Source of the DNA: Propionigenium maris DSM 9537
Lineage (GTDB): Bacteria > Fusobacteriota > Fusobacteriia > Fusobacteriales > Fusobacteriaceae
DNA length: 64,000 bases
NCBI RefSeq assembly: GCF_027925155.1
Contig: NZ_BSDY01000005.1
Coordinates: 124,001 to 188,000, forward strand
Direction: 5' to 3'
In this document: piece by piece, positions 27,149 through 35,457 of the stretch
How positions within the stretch are numbered: the stretch's first letter is position 1
Layout of the letters: each line of letters opens with the position of its first letter
Notes under the pieces: model-generated
The model's database searches: none
What the model saw: only the letters and a program-made list of their open reading frames with translations
What the model was told of the DNA's origin: nothing
Translations under genes and position numbers: made by a program

Positions 27149-27499
27149 ATGTATAGATGGAATGGCAGGGATTATAAGTGTCCCATAGAGGTGACTATAG
27201 ATGTTATAGGGGGAAAGTGGAGATCCCTTATAATATGGCACCTCAATAAAGAGGTACTGAGGTTCAGCGAGATTCAGAGGATAGTTCCGGGGATAAGCAA
27301 GAAGGTTCTCTCAGAGCACCTGAGAGATCTGGAGAGGAACGGCTTTATAGAGAGAAGGGTATATCCAGAGGTTCCCCCGAGGGTGGAGTATATGATAACC
27401 GAGAAGGGGAGAGGCCTGGGAGAGGTGCTGGATACCATGGAGAAGTGGGGAAGAGATCTCCTGGAGACCGAGGGAGAGAAGGTAGATGAAGAAATCTAG
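27149..27499 (+). CDS. HxlR-family transcriptional regulator
   Basis: A 116-residue winged-helix regulator: KCPIEVTIDVIGGKWRSLIIWHL near the N-terminus, then FSEIQRIVPGISKKVLSEHLRDLE (recognition helix). The conserved N-terminal Cys (about residue 10) is the redox or electrophile sensor in several family members. The start is the ATG at 27149 behind gggaggt; the in-frame ATG at 27125 has no site. It is divergent from the VOC gene, so regulation of that gene in response to a reactive compound is a reasonable inference. Confidence 0.88.
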   Translation: MYRWNGRDYKCPIEVTIDVIGGKWRSLIIWHLNKEVLRFSEIQRIVPGISKKVLSEHLRDLERNGFIERRVYPEVPPRVEYMITEKGRGLGEVLDTMEKWGRDLLETEGEKVDEEI

Positions 27500-27561
27500 A
27501 GAGGATGACAGCTCAACACCTCCTTCTACTGCCCCTTCATTGGAGAAACAGAAAGCAGACT

Positions 27562-27590
27562 TTGACAAAAAAAATCAGGGAGGGTATAAT
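27562..27590 (+). promoter_or_regulatory. consensus promoter for the Zn-ribbon methyltransferase
   Basis: TTGACA (27562-27567), a 17-bp spacer, and TATAAT (27585-27590): a perfect sigma-70 promoter. Its position 28 nt before the ATG at 27618 rules out the upstream in-frame starts. Confidence 0.9.
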
Positions 27591-27617
27591 TTATGTTTGT
27601 CTGAACAAGGAGGAAGT

Positions 27618-28283
27618 ATGAAGTGTCATATATGCAGTGAAGAGTGCACAGAATTTACAGTGGAAAGGAAGAGGTGGAAAAGAAGGTACCACAGCTGTCC
27701 CAGGTGTGAGTATATATTTATGGATGAGGAGGACCTCCTAAGCGGAGCGGAGGAGCTGGCAAGGTATGAGGAGCACAACAACTCTGTGGAGGATGAGGGG
27801 TACAGGGAGTACTTCAAGAGGTTTATAGAGTATTCCATGGAGGGAGTGGTTATGGAAGCCCAGATCCTGGACTATGGTTCAGGTCCCCAGCCGGTGCTGG
27901 CCTCTGTAATGGAGGAGGTGGGGTTTACCAATGTGGATATCTACGACAAGTACTTTACAGAGGGATCCCTGGATCCAGAGAAAAGGTACAGTGTGATAAT
28001 CTCAACAGAGGTAGTGGAGCATATCTACAGACCCATGGAGGTATTCAGGGAGCTGACCGGGAGGCTTCTTCCAGGGGGAAGGTTAATAATAATGACAGCC
28101 TTTCACCCGAAAAGCGAGGAGGAGTTTGGCAAGTGGTGGTATATAAACGACCCTACCCACGTGGTGTTCTATACAATTAAAACCCTAGAGTATATAGGGG
28201 AGCAGCTGGGGCTTGTGGTAGAAAAAAATAACAATAAAAATATCGTAGTATTTAGAAGGGAAGCAGATGAAGAAGTTTATTAA
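27618..28283 (+). CDS. class I SAM-dependent methyltransferase with N-terminal zinc ribbon
   Basis: A 221-residue protein. The N-terminal CxxC pairs (Cys3/Cys6 and Cys27/Cys30) form a zinc ribbon, followed by a Rossmann methyltransferase domain with motif I ILDYGSGP (83-90) and EVVEHIYRPMEVFREL, in the manner of UbiE/Methyltransf_12-type proteins. The substrate is unknown. The start is chosen from the aaggagg site and the perfect promoter just upstream. It overlaps the next gene by 17 nt, so the two are coupled. Confidence 0.85.
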   Translation: MKCHICSEECTEFTVERKRWKRRYHSCPRCEYIFMDEEDLLSGAEELARYEEHNNSVEDEGYREYFKRFIEYSMEGVVMEAQILDYGSGPQPVLASVMEEVGFTNVDIYDKYFTEGSLDPEKRYSVIISTEVVEHIYRPMEVFRELTGRLLPGGRLIIMTAFHPKSEEEFGKWWYINDPTHVVFYTIKTLEYIGEQLGLVVEKNNNKNIVVFRREADEEVY

Positions 28284-29121
28284 GGAATTAGTTGTAGTTT
28301 ACCTGGTGTTTTCAGGGGCAATCTTCTTTATGGAGGGAGCACTGGAGAAACAGAGAAACGGTAAGATATCCTCCAAGGAGGAGAGAGCCATGGAGAAGAG
28401 AGTGGCAAGAGATGTAAGGTTAGAGGACAGACCAAGGTATACGGTAATAGTGCCTAAGACGGCCAGTGAGATCCTCATGGAGAGGAAGGGGAACTATGTG
28501 TACAGCGGAGAGCTTGTGATGCTGGCTGATCTCTCTGTGGGAGAGAAGAAGAGGGCCTTTGTAGGACTTCTGGTACCGGCAATAGATGCAGTGGAGAGAG
28601 ACCTCCAGTGGAGAAGAGATGTTGTGGAGAGATTAGCTGAGATGGAAACCCACACAAGGGATGAGGAGAAGTTCCTGGCGGGGTTATTTTCCAGCTACAG
28701 GATAAAAAACGGAAGTATGGAGGAGCTCCTATCGAAAATGGTAATGCCTCCAAAATCCCTCATTATAAGCCAGGGAGCCCTGGAGAGCGGCTGGGGGACC
28801 TCGAGGTTCTTCAGAGAGGGAAACAATATCTTTGGAGTTTGGTCCTACAATACCAATGAACCGAGGATAGCAGCAACAACCAGAAGCAACGGCTATACTC
28901 CCCACCTGAAAAAGTATGAGAGCCTCAAGGGTTCTGTGGAGGACTATGTACTCTTACTGGCAAGGGGAGAGAGCTACAGAGATCTCAGAGCCGGTATGAG
29001 AAGGGGAGAGACCTCTACGGAGCTGGCCAGGCATCTGACCATGTACTCTGAGCTGAGAGAGGAATATGTAAAAAGAGTGGTAAGTGTAATAGAGAGTAAT
29101 AAACTCAAGGAACTGGATTAG
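28267..29121 (+). CDS. Bax-like glucosaminidase-domain protein (peptidoglycan hydrolase)
   Basis: A 284-residue exported or membrane-anchored protein: N-terminal hydrophobic segment (~8-24), a charged region, then a glucosaminidase-type domain containing ISQGALESGWGTSRFF with the catalytic Glu and NNIFGVWSY, as in E. coli Bax. Predicted to cleave glycan strands in the periplasm. It starts inside the 3' end of the methyltransferase gene, implying coupled translation. Confidence 0.85.
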   Translation: MKKFIKELVVVYLVFSGAIFFMEGALEKQRNGKISSKEERAMEKRVARDVRLEDRPRYTVIVPKTASEILMERKGNYVYSGELVMLADLSVGEKKRAFVGLLVPAIDAVERDLQWRRDVVERLAEMETHTRDEEKFLAGLFSSYRIKNGSMEELLSKMVMPPKSLIISQGALESGWGTSRFFREGNNIFGVWSYNTNEPRIAATTRSNGYTPHLKKYESLKGSVEDYVLLLARGESYRDLRAGMRRGETSTELARHLTMYSELREEYVKRVVSVIESNKLKELD

Positions 29122-29156
29122 TACACGTCCAGGGGAATTTGCAAGGAGGAAGTAGG

Positions 29157-30854
29157 ATGGAGAGAAAGTATTACAACATGGAGTTTACAGCTGAGGATCT
29201 TGCTATAGTGGAGAGGGAGATAGAGACCCTTAAAAACCATGAGATAACTTGTGTAGAGGGCCTTGTGGAGTTTATGGAGAAGTACAGCGAGCTCAGTGCC
29301 ATTGTGGAGGAGACCATGGCCTGGAAGTATATCAATATGACGAGGTTTGCTGACAAGGAGGAGTACAGCAGGGCTTTCAATGAGTACTATGGAAGCGTTG
29401 TAGCAGCCCTTACCAAGGGATCCTTCGACCTGAATAAGAAGATCTATGAGAACGATTACTTTAAGGAGCTTCCAGAGGAGAGGTATGAGAACTATAAGAG
29501 GATCCTTAAAAATGAGATAGAGATCTACGATGAAAGGAATGTAGAGCTGGGAGTAAAGGAAACTGAGCTCGCCAATAAGTACGGGGAGATAATGTCTCAG
29601 GTAAGTGTGGAGTTCAGGGGAGAGGAGCATACTCTCCTTGGAATGAAGAAGTATATGTATGAAGCTGACAGGGTAACAAGAGAGGAAGCCTGGAGGAAGA
29701 AGTATGAAGCCCTTGCAGGGGAGAACAACAAGCTAAATGAACTCTTTGATAAGCTCATAGAGCTAAGGGTGGAGATGGCGGCCAACAAGGAGTTTGATAA
29801 CTACAGGGACTACATGCACGAAGCCAAGGGAAGGTTTTCCTATACCCCAGAGGACCTCTATGAGTTCCATACTGCTGTTGAGAAAACAGTGGTTCCCTTC
29901 CTGGCTAAGCTGAACAAAGAAAAAGCTGAAAGGCTGGGAATCCCTGCTCTGAGACCGTGGGATGTGGATGTGAGTGTAGACGGAAGGAAGCTGAAACCCT
30001 TTGAGAAGATAGAGGAGTTTATAGACAGGGGAATAGGTGCCCTGGGCGAGGTAAAGGAAGAGTTTGGTGAGAAGCTGAAGTATATGAGGGACAACGAATT
30101 CCTGGATCTGGATAACAGAAAGGGGAAGGCTCCCGGAGGATACAACTATCCCCTCTATGAGAGCGGAGTACCATTTATCTTTATGAACGCCGTGGGAGTA
30201 CACCAGGATGTGGTGACCCTAATGCACGAGGCGGGACACGCTATGCATTCCTTTGCCACAAGGGGGGAAAGGCTCCTGGCCTACCAGGACTGCCCAAGTG
30301 AGGTAGCTGAGCTTGCTTCCATGTCCATGGAATTTATGAGTATGGATGCATGGAGAAACTACTACCCAGAGACCGGAGACTATATAAAGGCCAGAAAGGA
30401 TCAGATCATGAGATCCCTGGAGACCCTACCGTGGGTGATGATAGTGGATGCCTACCAGCACTGGATCTACCTGAATCCGGAGAACACCAAGGAGGAGAGG
30501 GAGGAGCACTTCAGAGAGCTTATGGAGAGGTTCAACCCTGGAATCGACTGGAGCGGTCTGGATATAGAGAAGGGGATGGCGTGGATCAACCAGCTGCATA
30601 TATTTGAGGTACCATTCTACTATATCGAGTATGCAATAAGCCAGCTGGGAGCAATAGGAATGTATATGAACTACAAGAGGGATCCTGAGAAAGCCCTCAA
30701 CGACTATGAGAACTTCCTGGCTCTGGGGTACTGTAAATCCATAGAGAAGATCTATGAAACAGCGGGACTTAAGTTTGATTTCAGTGAGGATTATATAAGG
30801 GAGCTTGTGGATTTCCTGGCTGGGGAGCTAGAAGATTTAGAGAAGAGATCATAG
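29157..30854 (+). CDS. M3-family oligoendopeptidase (PepF-like)
   Basis: Zinc metallopeptidase degrading short peptides in the cytoplasm. The 565 residues carry the HEAGH motif (357-361) in VVTLMHEAGHAMHSF and a downstream Glu-rich helix (EVAELASMSMEF) giving the third zinc ligand, characteristic of the M3B/oligoendopeptidase F group. The start is the ATG at 29157 with aaggagga upstream; an in-frame TTG at 29139 overlaps that site and is rejected. Confidence 0.92.
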   Translation: MERKYYNMEFTAEDLAIVEREIETLKNHEITCVEGLVEFMEKYSELSAIVEETMAWKYINMTRFADKEEYSRAFNEYYGSVVAALTKGSFDLNKKIYENDYFKELPEERYENYKRILKNEIEIYDERNVELGVKETELANKYGEIMSQVSVEFRGEEHTLLGMKKYMYEADRVTREEAWRKKYEALAGENNKLNELFDKLIELRVEMAANKEFDNYRDYMHEAKGRFSYTPEDLYEFHTAVEKTVVPFLAKLNKEKAERLGIPALRPWDVDVSVDGRKLKPFEKIEEFIDRGIGALGEVKEEFGEKLKYMRDNEFLDLDNRKGKAPGGYNYPLYESGVPFIFMNAVGVHQDVVTLMHEAGHAMHSFATRGERLLAYQDCPSEVAELASMSMEFMSMDAWRNYYPETGDYIKARKDQIMRSLETLPWVMIVDAYQHWIYLNPENTKEEREEHFRELMERFNPGIDWSGLDIEKGMAWINQLHIFEVPFYYIEYAISQLGAIGMYMNYKRDPEKALNDYENFLALGYCKSIEKIYETAGLKFDFSEDYIRELVDFLAGELEDLEKRS

Positions 30855-30958
30855 GGAATGGAATCATTCATAGGATCAATTTGAAAAAACTTTGTGAATA
30901 TATTAATCTTTACTTAGGAGTGTTGAAGAAGCAAAATATGAGATACTGGGAGGTAGAG

Positions 30959-31096
30959 ATGGCCTGTAATAAGGAAAACTGTGTCTGTCCAAAGACAGAC
31001 TGTGAAAATCACGGTAACTGCTGCAAGTGCATAAACAACCACAGAGAGAAGGATTCTCTTGTTTACTGCATGAGAGAGATAGCTGAAAAGAAGTAA
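30959..31096 (+). CDS. small Cys-rich protein (DUF6485-like)
   Basis: A 45-residue protein with seven Cys in the pattern CxC-x5-C...CC-x2-C and a further Cys near the C-terminus, resembling the small DUF6485 family; it probably binds zinc or an iron-sulfur cluster. The start is the ATG behind gggagg; the longer open frame from 30881 has no ribosome site. A terminator follows. Confidence 0.7.
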   Translation: MACNKENCVCPKTDCENHGNCCKCINNHREKDSLVYCMREIAEKK

Positions 31097-31101
31097 GTTA
31101 A

Positions 31102-31125
31102 AAAGGGCCTGAGGTCCTTTTTTTC
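31102..31125 (+). terminator. intrinsic terminator
   Basis: The stem aaagggcc / ggtccttt has one G-U pair and is followed by a T run. Confidence 0.8.
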
Positions 31126-31210
31126 TATAGTATAATATGAGTGTAAGAGGGAAGTATTGACAGGGAAAAAAAAGGGGATTAGAATTACAGTGATAAAAGG
31201 AGGTAAAGCG

Positions 31211-31912
31211 ATGGAAGTTAACAGAAGAAGTTATAAAACAAGGGAGGATCTGGAGCTTATAGTGGGGCAGAAGATGAAGGGAGTCTTTCTATGGATGGTA
31301 ATAGGGATACTCTTTACAGTGGGGACAGCCTACTATACCCTGACCACTCCTGCGGTGTTGAATTTTGTATATAAAGCTATGATGCCTATAGTAATAGGGG
31401 AGCTTGCCCTGGTATTTATTCTGTCTATGAGGGTGTATAAGATGGATGTAAATAAGAGCAGGCTGATGTTTCTCCTCTACTCGGTGCTCACAGGGATGAC
31501 CCTCTCTGTACTGGCTATAGTCTATACGGGGATGTCTATCCTCTATGCCTTCGGGGGAACAACGGTGATCTTTGTGATAATGGCTGTCTACGGATATGCA
31601 ACCAATGAGGATCTTACAAAGTTTGGAGGTATCCTCAGAATGGGGCTGGTAACTCTCATAGTTCTTTCCCTGATCAACTTATTTTTAAAGATACCATTCC
31701 TCTACCTGATGATTCCATACCTTGGAGTATTGGTATTCATAGGTCTTATAGGATATGACGTGAACAGGATAAAGCATAATATCGTGAACACAGCCCTCAT
31801 GGAGGATGAGAGTGTAATAGAGAAGGTATCCATAATAGGTGCCCTGGCACTGTATCTGGATTTTATAAATTTGTTCCTCTATATTCTCAGAATATTCGGG
31901 AAGAAGAGATAG
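31211..31912 (+). CDS. Bax inhibitor-1 (BI-1/YccA) family membrane protein
   Basis: A 233-residue integral membrane protein with about seven hydrophobic helices and the YDVNRIKHN and ALALYLDFINLFLYILRIFG segments near the C-terminus that mark the BI-1 family. Bacterial members are pH-sensitive calcium leak channels or regulators of membrane proteolysis. The start is the ATG with aaggaggt upstream; an open frame from TTG at 31157 is less likely. Terminated at 31916-31945. Confidence 0.9.
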   Translation: MEVNRRSYKTREDLELIVGQKMKGVFLWMVIGILFTVGTAYYTLTTPAVLNFVYKAMMPIVIGELALVFILSMRVYKMDVNKSRLMFLLYSVLTGMTLSVLAIVYTGMSILYAFGGTTVIFVIMAVYGYATNEDLTKFGGILRMGLVTLIVLSLINLFLKIPFLYLMIPYLGVLVFIGLIGYDVNRIKHNIVNTALMEDESVIEKVSIIGALALYLDFINLFLYILRIFGKKR

Positions 31913-31915
31913 AAG

Positions 31916-31945
31916 GGAAGCCCTTAGGGGGCTTTCTTTTTTTAC
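31916..31945 (+). terminator. intrinsic terminator after BI-1 gene
   Basis: The stem ggaagccc / gggctttc with a TTAG-containing loop is followed by a long T run. Confidence 0.8.
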
Positions 31946-31961
31946 GAAAATTTTCAAAAAC

Positions 31962-31991
31962 TTGACGAGGTAGCGGGAGAAGTAATAGAAT
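31962..31991 (+). promoter_or_regulatory. promoter for small charged protein gene
   Basis: TTGACG (31962-31967), an 18-bp spacer, and TAGAAT (31986-31991), 25 nt before the ATG at 32017. Confidence 0.6.
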
Positions 31992-32016
31992 TAACCTAAA
32001 AGAGGGAGGTGCTGCT

Positions 32017-32178
32017 ATGAGCAGAAACGGCGGAGAGAAGTGGCTGAGAGACATGGAGAAGGAAGCCAAGGAGAGGATGGAGCGTAACAAGAGGGAGAAG
32101 AAGAAAGTTAAGGCTCCCGATGAGAAGTTCATCAAACAGATGGAGAGAGAGAACAGGGGTAATAACGGAGACAGATAA
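32017..32178 (+). CDS. small highly charged protein, unknown function
   Basis: A 53-residue gene of very charged composition (Lys, Arg and Glu make up more than half), predicted to be largely helical (MEKEAKERMERNKREKKK). It has its own promoter, a strong gagggaggt site and a perfect terminator immediately after, so it is very likely real. No family is recognised; a nucleic-acid- or ribosome-associated role would fit its charge but is only a guess. Confidence 0.7.
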   Translation: MSRNGGEKWLRDMEKEAKERMERNKREKKKVKAPDEKFIKQMERENRGNNGDR

Positions 32179-32179
32179 A

Positions 32180-32209
32180 AAAAGAAGTCCCAGGACTTCT
32201 TTTTTTTAG
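32180..32209 (+). terminator. intrinsic terminator
   Basis: The stem aagaagtcc / ggacttctt is followed by eight T, directly after the small charged protein gene. Confidence 0.9.
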
Positions 32210-32227
32210 TTTCTTATAAAGAAAATT

Positions 32228-32257
32228 GGATACTTTTGTCTTGATACAAAGGTATCC
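32228..32257 (+). repeat. hairpin repeat, copy 1
   Basis: GGATACTTTTGT and ACAAAGGTATCC (12-nt arms, one G-U) flank loop CTTGAT. This is the first of five related inverted repeats between 32.2 and 37.3 kb. Sequence to about 32400 ends in gacgccctttt, similar to the end near 37072 of another copy. Confidence 0.7.
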
Positions 32258-32595
32258 AAAAATCAAGTCTTCCGGCAATTGTCTTTGGAGGTATAACAGG
32301 TTTTTCATTGCTCTCCTGGGCTCTCTACAGAGCCTAAAGAAGCTAAACGCAATGAAGCAGACCACTGATGTGAAGTCAGACGACAGCCTGCAGACGCCCT
32401 TTTAATTTGAAATATAGATATCTTCATAGGTTTTTACCTTCAAAATTTGTGAAGATTAGTGTCATTCGTGGTTACTGGTTTTAATCTATGAAGAATTCGG
32501 GGGAGGTTGAAGTATCTGAGAGGTGTAGAAGTGTGGTATATATGGTAGGGAAGGATGAATAGATTATGAAAAGGATTGAATTAAGGGGGGAAGGG
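32258..32595. other. intergenic, no gene seen
   Basis: Follows repeat copy 1 and leads to the nucleotidyltransferase gene. A 24-codon frame at 32488-32562 lacks a ribosome site. No clear promoter was identified. Confidence 0.4.
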
Positions 32596-33408
32596 ATGAT
32601 AGAGAAGGTGATTTCAGAGTTTAAGAGGTGCAGCGAGGTAGAGGCGATAGCCCTTGGCGGTTCAAGGGGGAGCGGCAAGGGGGATGAATACTCCGACTAT
32701 GATATCTATATCTATCTAACAGGAGATTTAGATAGGGAGAGGAGAAGGGAGATCCTGGAGAGGTACTGTACCTACATGGAGGTAGGTAATCAGTTCTGGG
32801 AGGAGGAGGACGACTGCATTCTGAATAACGGCATAGATATGGAGCTCATCTACAGGAGGATAGAGGATATAGAGGGGAATTTGCGGTATGTGGTAGACAG
32901 CTGTGGGAGCTGCATGGGATACACCACCTGCTTCTGGGAGAATGTGGTCAACTCCAAGATCCTCTACGACAGGACGGGAAGACTCGGAGAGCTGGCTGAG
33001 AAATACAGGGTGGAGTATCCAGAGGAGCTCAAGAGAAACATCGTAGAGAAGAACCATAGGCTCCTCAAGGACTACATGCCCTCCCTCTACTACCAGATAG
33101 AGAAGTCCATAAAGAGAAACGATCTCGTGGCCATAAACCACAGGCTCACCGAGTTCCTGGCTCTCTATTTTGATATCATCTACGCATTAAACGGTGAGAA
33201 GCACAGGGGAGAGAAGAGGATGCTTGAGATAACCAGGGAGTTTGCCCTGCTCCCAGAAAACTACGAGGACCTTATAGAGGACCTCTTTAAATTCATCTAT
33301 AGGGATAATTCAAAGTTTCTAATAACTTTGGATAGGATATGCCATAACTTATATAATTTGTTAAAGAAAGAGGGATATGATGTTACTTTTGAAAGTTATG
33401 GTGAATAA
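32596..33408 (+). CDS. nucleotidyltransferase-fold protein (DUF4037-like)
   Basis: A 270-residue protein whose N-terminus has the pol-beta nucleotidyltransferase signature GGSRGSGKGDEYSDYDIYIY: a GSxxxG loop, then SDYD with the two metal-binding Asp. The remainder is helical, as in DUF4037/aminoglycoside-adenylyltransferase-like proteins. The target of nucleotidyl transfer is unknown. Met at 32596 is preferred because an unusually G-rich site (aaggggggaaggg) abuts it; an ATG at 32566 is also possible. It is flanked by repeats in the accessory islet. Confidence 0.7.
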   Translation: MIEKVISEFKRCSEVEAIALGGSRGSGKGDEYSDYDIYIYLTGDLDRERRREILERYCTYMEVGNQFWEEEDDCILNNGIDMELIYRRIEDIEGNLRYVVDSCGSCMGYTTCFWENVVNSKILYDRTGRLGELAEKYRVEYPEELKRNIVEKNHRLLKDYMPSLYYQIEKSIKRNDLVAINHRLTEFLALYFDIIYALNGEKHRGEKRMLEITREFALLPENYEDLIEDLFKFIYRDNSKFLITLDRICHNLYNLLKKEGYDVTFESYGE

Positions 33409-33526
33409 TCACTAACAAATTGATGATTTGTTCCTAATAAAAAATGAAGTGAAGTATGCGAATTTATTTTTTTAAATTCTTCTTAATACAAAGTTGTTAT
33501 ATTGGTGTCAGTCTTATGTTCAGGTG

Positions 33527-33688
33527 CTATATAATCGTTGATACAATTTTTAAAAATATAATCACCACAATTACAGGAATACCAAATACTACTAAAGTAA
33601 AAGTTATAGCTAATATCATTGAAATGATATTAGAGATAACTTCTTCCAGATTCTTGAAATACTTTATAGAAGAATTTGTATGTTTCAT
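33527..33688 (-). CDS. small single-pass membrane protein
   Basis: A 53-residue reverse-strand gene. The N-terminal ~18 residues are polar and charged (MKHTNSSIKYFKNLEEV), and residues ~19-52 are almost wholly hydrophobic with one central Gly-Ile-Pro, giving one long or two short membrane helices. An aaggagt site lies 8 nt before the ATG. The overlapping 86-codon + strand frame has no ribosome site and is rejected. The function is unknown; small hydrophobic proteins of this kind include type I toxins and membrane-protein regulators. Confidence 0.55.
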   Translation of the reverse strand: MKHTNSSIKYFKNLEEVISNIISMILAITFTLVVFGIPVIVVIIFLKIVSTII

Positions 33689-33719
33689 AATAATCAACTC
33701 CTTATATTCATTGTAATTT

Positions 33720-33890
33720 TACAATTTTTTCTTAACTCAGTTTTCTTTAGTGCTTTAAAACTATTCACAAAAATTACATGTTCCTTAAGCTTCATGCCAT
33801 ATTACTCGAATGAATATTCAAAATAAAAATTATCAAGAAAATTACAAATAATAACTATAATTATTCTGCATAAAATAACAAAAAGACCTG
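33720..33890. other. AT-rich intergenic sequence
   Basis: No coding frame with a start and ribosome site is seen. A short inverted repeat, TTGTAA-TT-TTACAA, lies near its left edge upstream of the small membrane protein gene. Confidence 0.4.
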
Positions 33891-34095
33891 TCTTGAAAAC
33901 GGTGTAGATGGAGTATGAGGGGAAACTTAAGAAGATGTCGTCGACTATCCTGGGGATGGCCAATCGATACGATTCCTTCAAAGTTTTTTGATTACGAAAT
34001 AGCTGTTTTTAAGAGAAATGTCATTTTTTGAATACTTTCTTTGGATGCTGTGAGCATAGCGAGGAAATGCCCTTGGGGTGCAAGCAAAGAAAGTA
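33891..34095 (+). repeat. dispersed repeat copy A, ending in hairpin repeat copy 2
   Basis: About 155 nt (33891-34045) are clearly related to 35283-35440: both run tTTGAAAAC-GG/AG..., GGAGTATGA-GG, GTCGTCGACTATC / CTCGTCGACTATC, CGATACGATTC, then TACTTTCTTTGG. This copy closes with a wide inverted repeat TACTTTCTTT (34033-34042) ... AAAGAAAGTA (34086-34095), about 12 nt before the methyltransferase ribosome site. Confidence 0.7.
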
Positions 34096-34118
34096 TAAAA
34101 TTAAATTGGAGGAACCCC

Positions 34119-34862
34119 ATGAAAATAACCAAAGACTTTGTAAGATCCTCTATAGAGGAGGACATTTACCTCTACTTTGAGGCAACTATAAATATAGGCC
34201 TATGGGAATCGGAAAGGTATGTCTTCAACAAATACTTTCATAGGGAAGATACCATCCTGGATATAGGGTGCGGCACCGGAAGGACCACCCTTGGACTCCA
34301 TGAGGAGGGGTACAGAAATATTATAGGTCTGGACCTGTCCCCTAAGATGATAGAGTGGGCAAGGGGGATCTCAGAGAGCAGGGAGACAGACCTGGAGTTT
34401 ATAGTGGGGGATGCCACCAACCTTTCCTATGAGGATGAAAGCTTCTCAAATATAGTATTCTCCTTTAACGGCTTTATGCAGATTCCATCTAAGAAACTCA
34501 GGGAGGAGGCGCTCAAGGAGATAAAGAGAGTATTGAAGAGGGGAGGCTACTTTATATTTACCACCCACGACAGGGATGAGGATAAAGATTTTTATCAGTT
34601 CTGGGAGGAGGAGAAGGGGAAGTGGAGTAGAGGAGAGCAGAATCCCAGACTGCTGGAATTTGGAGATGTATTGGCCCCCAGCAGCTGCAATGAAAACAGG
34701 GAGATATTTGTCCACATCCCCACCAGAAACGAGGTTATCGAACTGATTGAGGGAGCGGGCCTGAAACTCATAGAGGATTTCTACAGGAGCGATCTTTTCA
34801 CAGAAACAGATAGGGTTAAAAGGTTTTCAAATGAGTGCAGGTTCTTCATAGTTCAGAAGTAG
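34119..34862 (+). CDS. class I SAM-dependent methyltransferase
   Basis: A 247-residue protein with motif I ILDIGCGTGRTTLGL (near residues 46-60), the acidic GLDLSPKMIEWAR loop that binds the ribose of SAM, and motif IV FSFNGFMQIPS. It belongs to the Methyltransf_11/25-like group; the substrate is unknown. The start is the ATG at 34119 behind ggagga; the open frame from 34041 runs through the repeat and is rejected. A terminator follows at 34898. Confidence 0.85.
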   Translation: MKITKDFVRSSIEEDIYLYFEATINIGLWESERYVFNKYFHREDTILDIGCGTGRTTLGLHEEGYRNIIGLDLSPKMIEWARGISESRETDLEFIVGDATNLSYEDESFSNIVFSFNGFMQIPSKKLREEALKEIKRVLKRGGYFIFTTHDRDEDKDFYQFWEEEKGKWSRGEQNPRLLEFGDVLAPSSCNENREIFVHIPTRNEVIELIEGAGLKLIEDFYRSDLFTETDRVKRFSNECRFFIVQK

Positions 34863-34895
34863 AGGGATTCCTGAAAGAGGGATGACAAGAGATTA

Positions 34896-34922
34896 AAAAA
34901 AGCCTCCCCAGGGAAGGCTTAT
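34896..34922. terminator. terminator between convergent genes
   Basis: An imperfect stem, AAGCCT...AGGCTT with inner CCC/GGG, preceded by an A run. It overlaps the stop codon of the reverse-strand gene. Confidence 0.6.
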
Positions 34923-35188
34923 AGAAATTTAACAATAATAAGCTGTGCAGATTCATCGTGAACCAGGGAGTAGAAGCTGAACTCATCCTCATAGATAAGT
35001 TTTAACTCTCCCAGGAGCTGCTTAAGGACCTTGGAGTCCTCATTAACAGATCTCAGATCGATCTCCTTATTTTCACTGGCTGAGCAGGTTACCCTTCCCC
35101 TTACTATGGGGATATCCTCTTCAACCAGGGTTAAGTTGTTGTCCTTAAGCATTGCACCTAAAACATTTAAAAACCTCTGAATTTTCAT
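34919..35188 (-). CDS. hypothetical protein, 89 residues
   Basis: A short soluble protein (starts MKIQRFLNVLGAMLKDN) with alternating helix and strand character. No motif is recognised. ATG at 35188 is preferred: aaggag lies 10 nt upstream, whereas GTG at 35197 would abut that site. Its codon use resembles the islet's other genes. It is flanked by repeats and convergent with the methyltransferase gene. Confidence 0.6.
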   Translation of the reverse strand: MKIQRFLNVLGAMLKDNNLTLVEEDIPIVRGRVTCSASENKEIDLRSVNEDSKVLKQLLGELKLIYEDEFSFYSLVHDESAQLIIVKFL

Positions 35189-35282
35189 AGATACCACTCT
35201 CCTTAATTAATTCTAACCTAGGAGAAAGCAGTATTCAATCACCTGAAATAAGAGAACTCTATTTAGAATGTCTGAAAGCCCT

Positions 35283-35457
35283 CATTTGAAAACAGCGTAA
35301 TTGGAGTATGAAGGAAAACTCCAGAAAGATACTCGTCGACTATCTTAAGGATGTGACAGACGATACGATTCTTTAATAGTTTTCCGATTATGGAGTAGAT
35401 GTTTTCAAGAGAGGTGTCCTTTCTTGGGTACTTTCTTTGGAAAAACAAAGAAAGTAC
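35283..35457 (+). repeat. dispersed repeat copy B with hairpin repeat copy 3
   Basis: Related over ~155 nt to copy A (33891-34045) and in the same orientation. It ends in a perfect 12-nt inverted repeat, GTACTTTCTTTG (35428-35439) and CAAAGAAAGTAC (35446-35457), with a 6-nt loop. A reverse-strand open frame across it has no ribosome site and is not called. Confidence 0.75.

Noticed and set aside
33456..33716. 86-codon + strand frame in the islet
   Set aside because: No ribosome site; the opposite strand carries a better supported small membrane protein (33527-33688).
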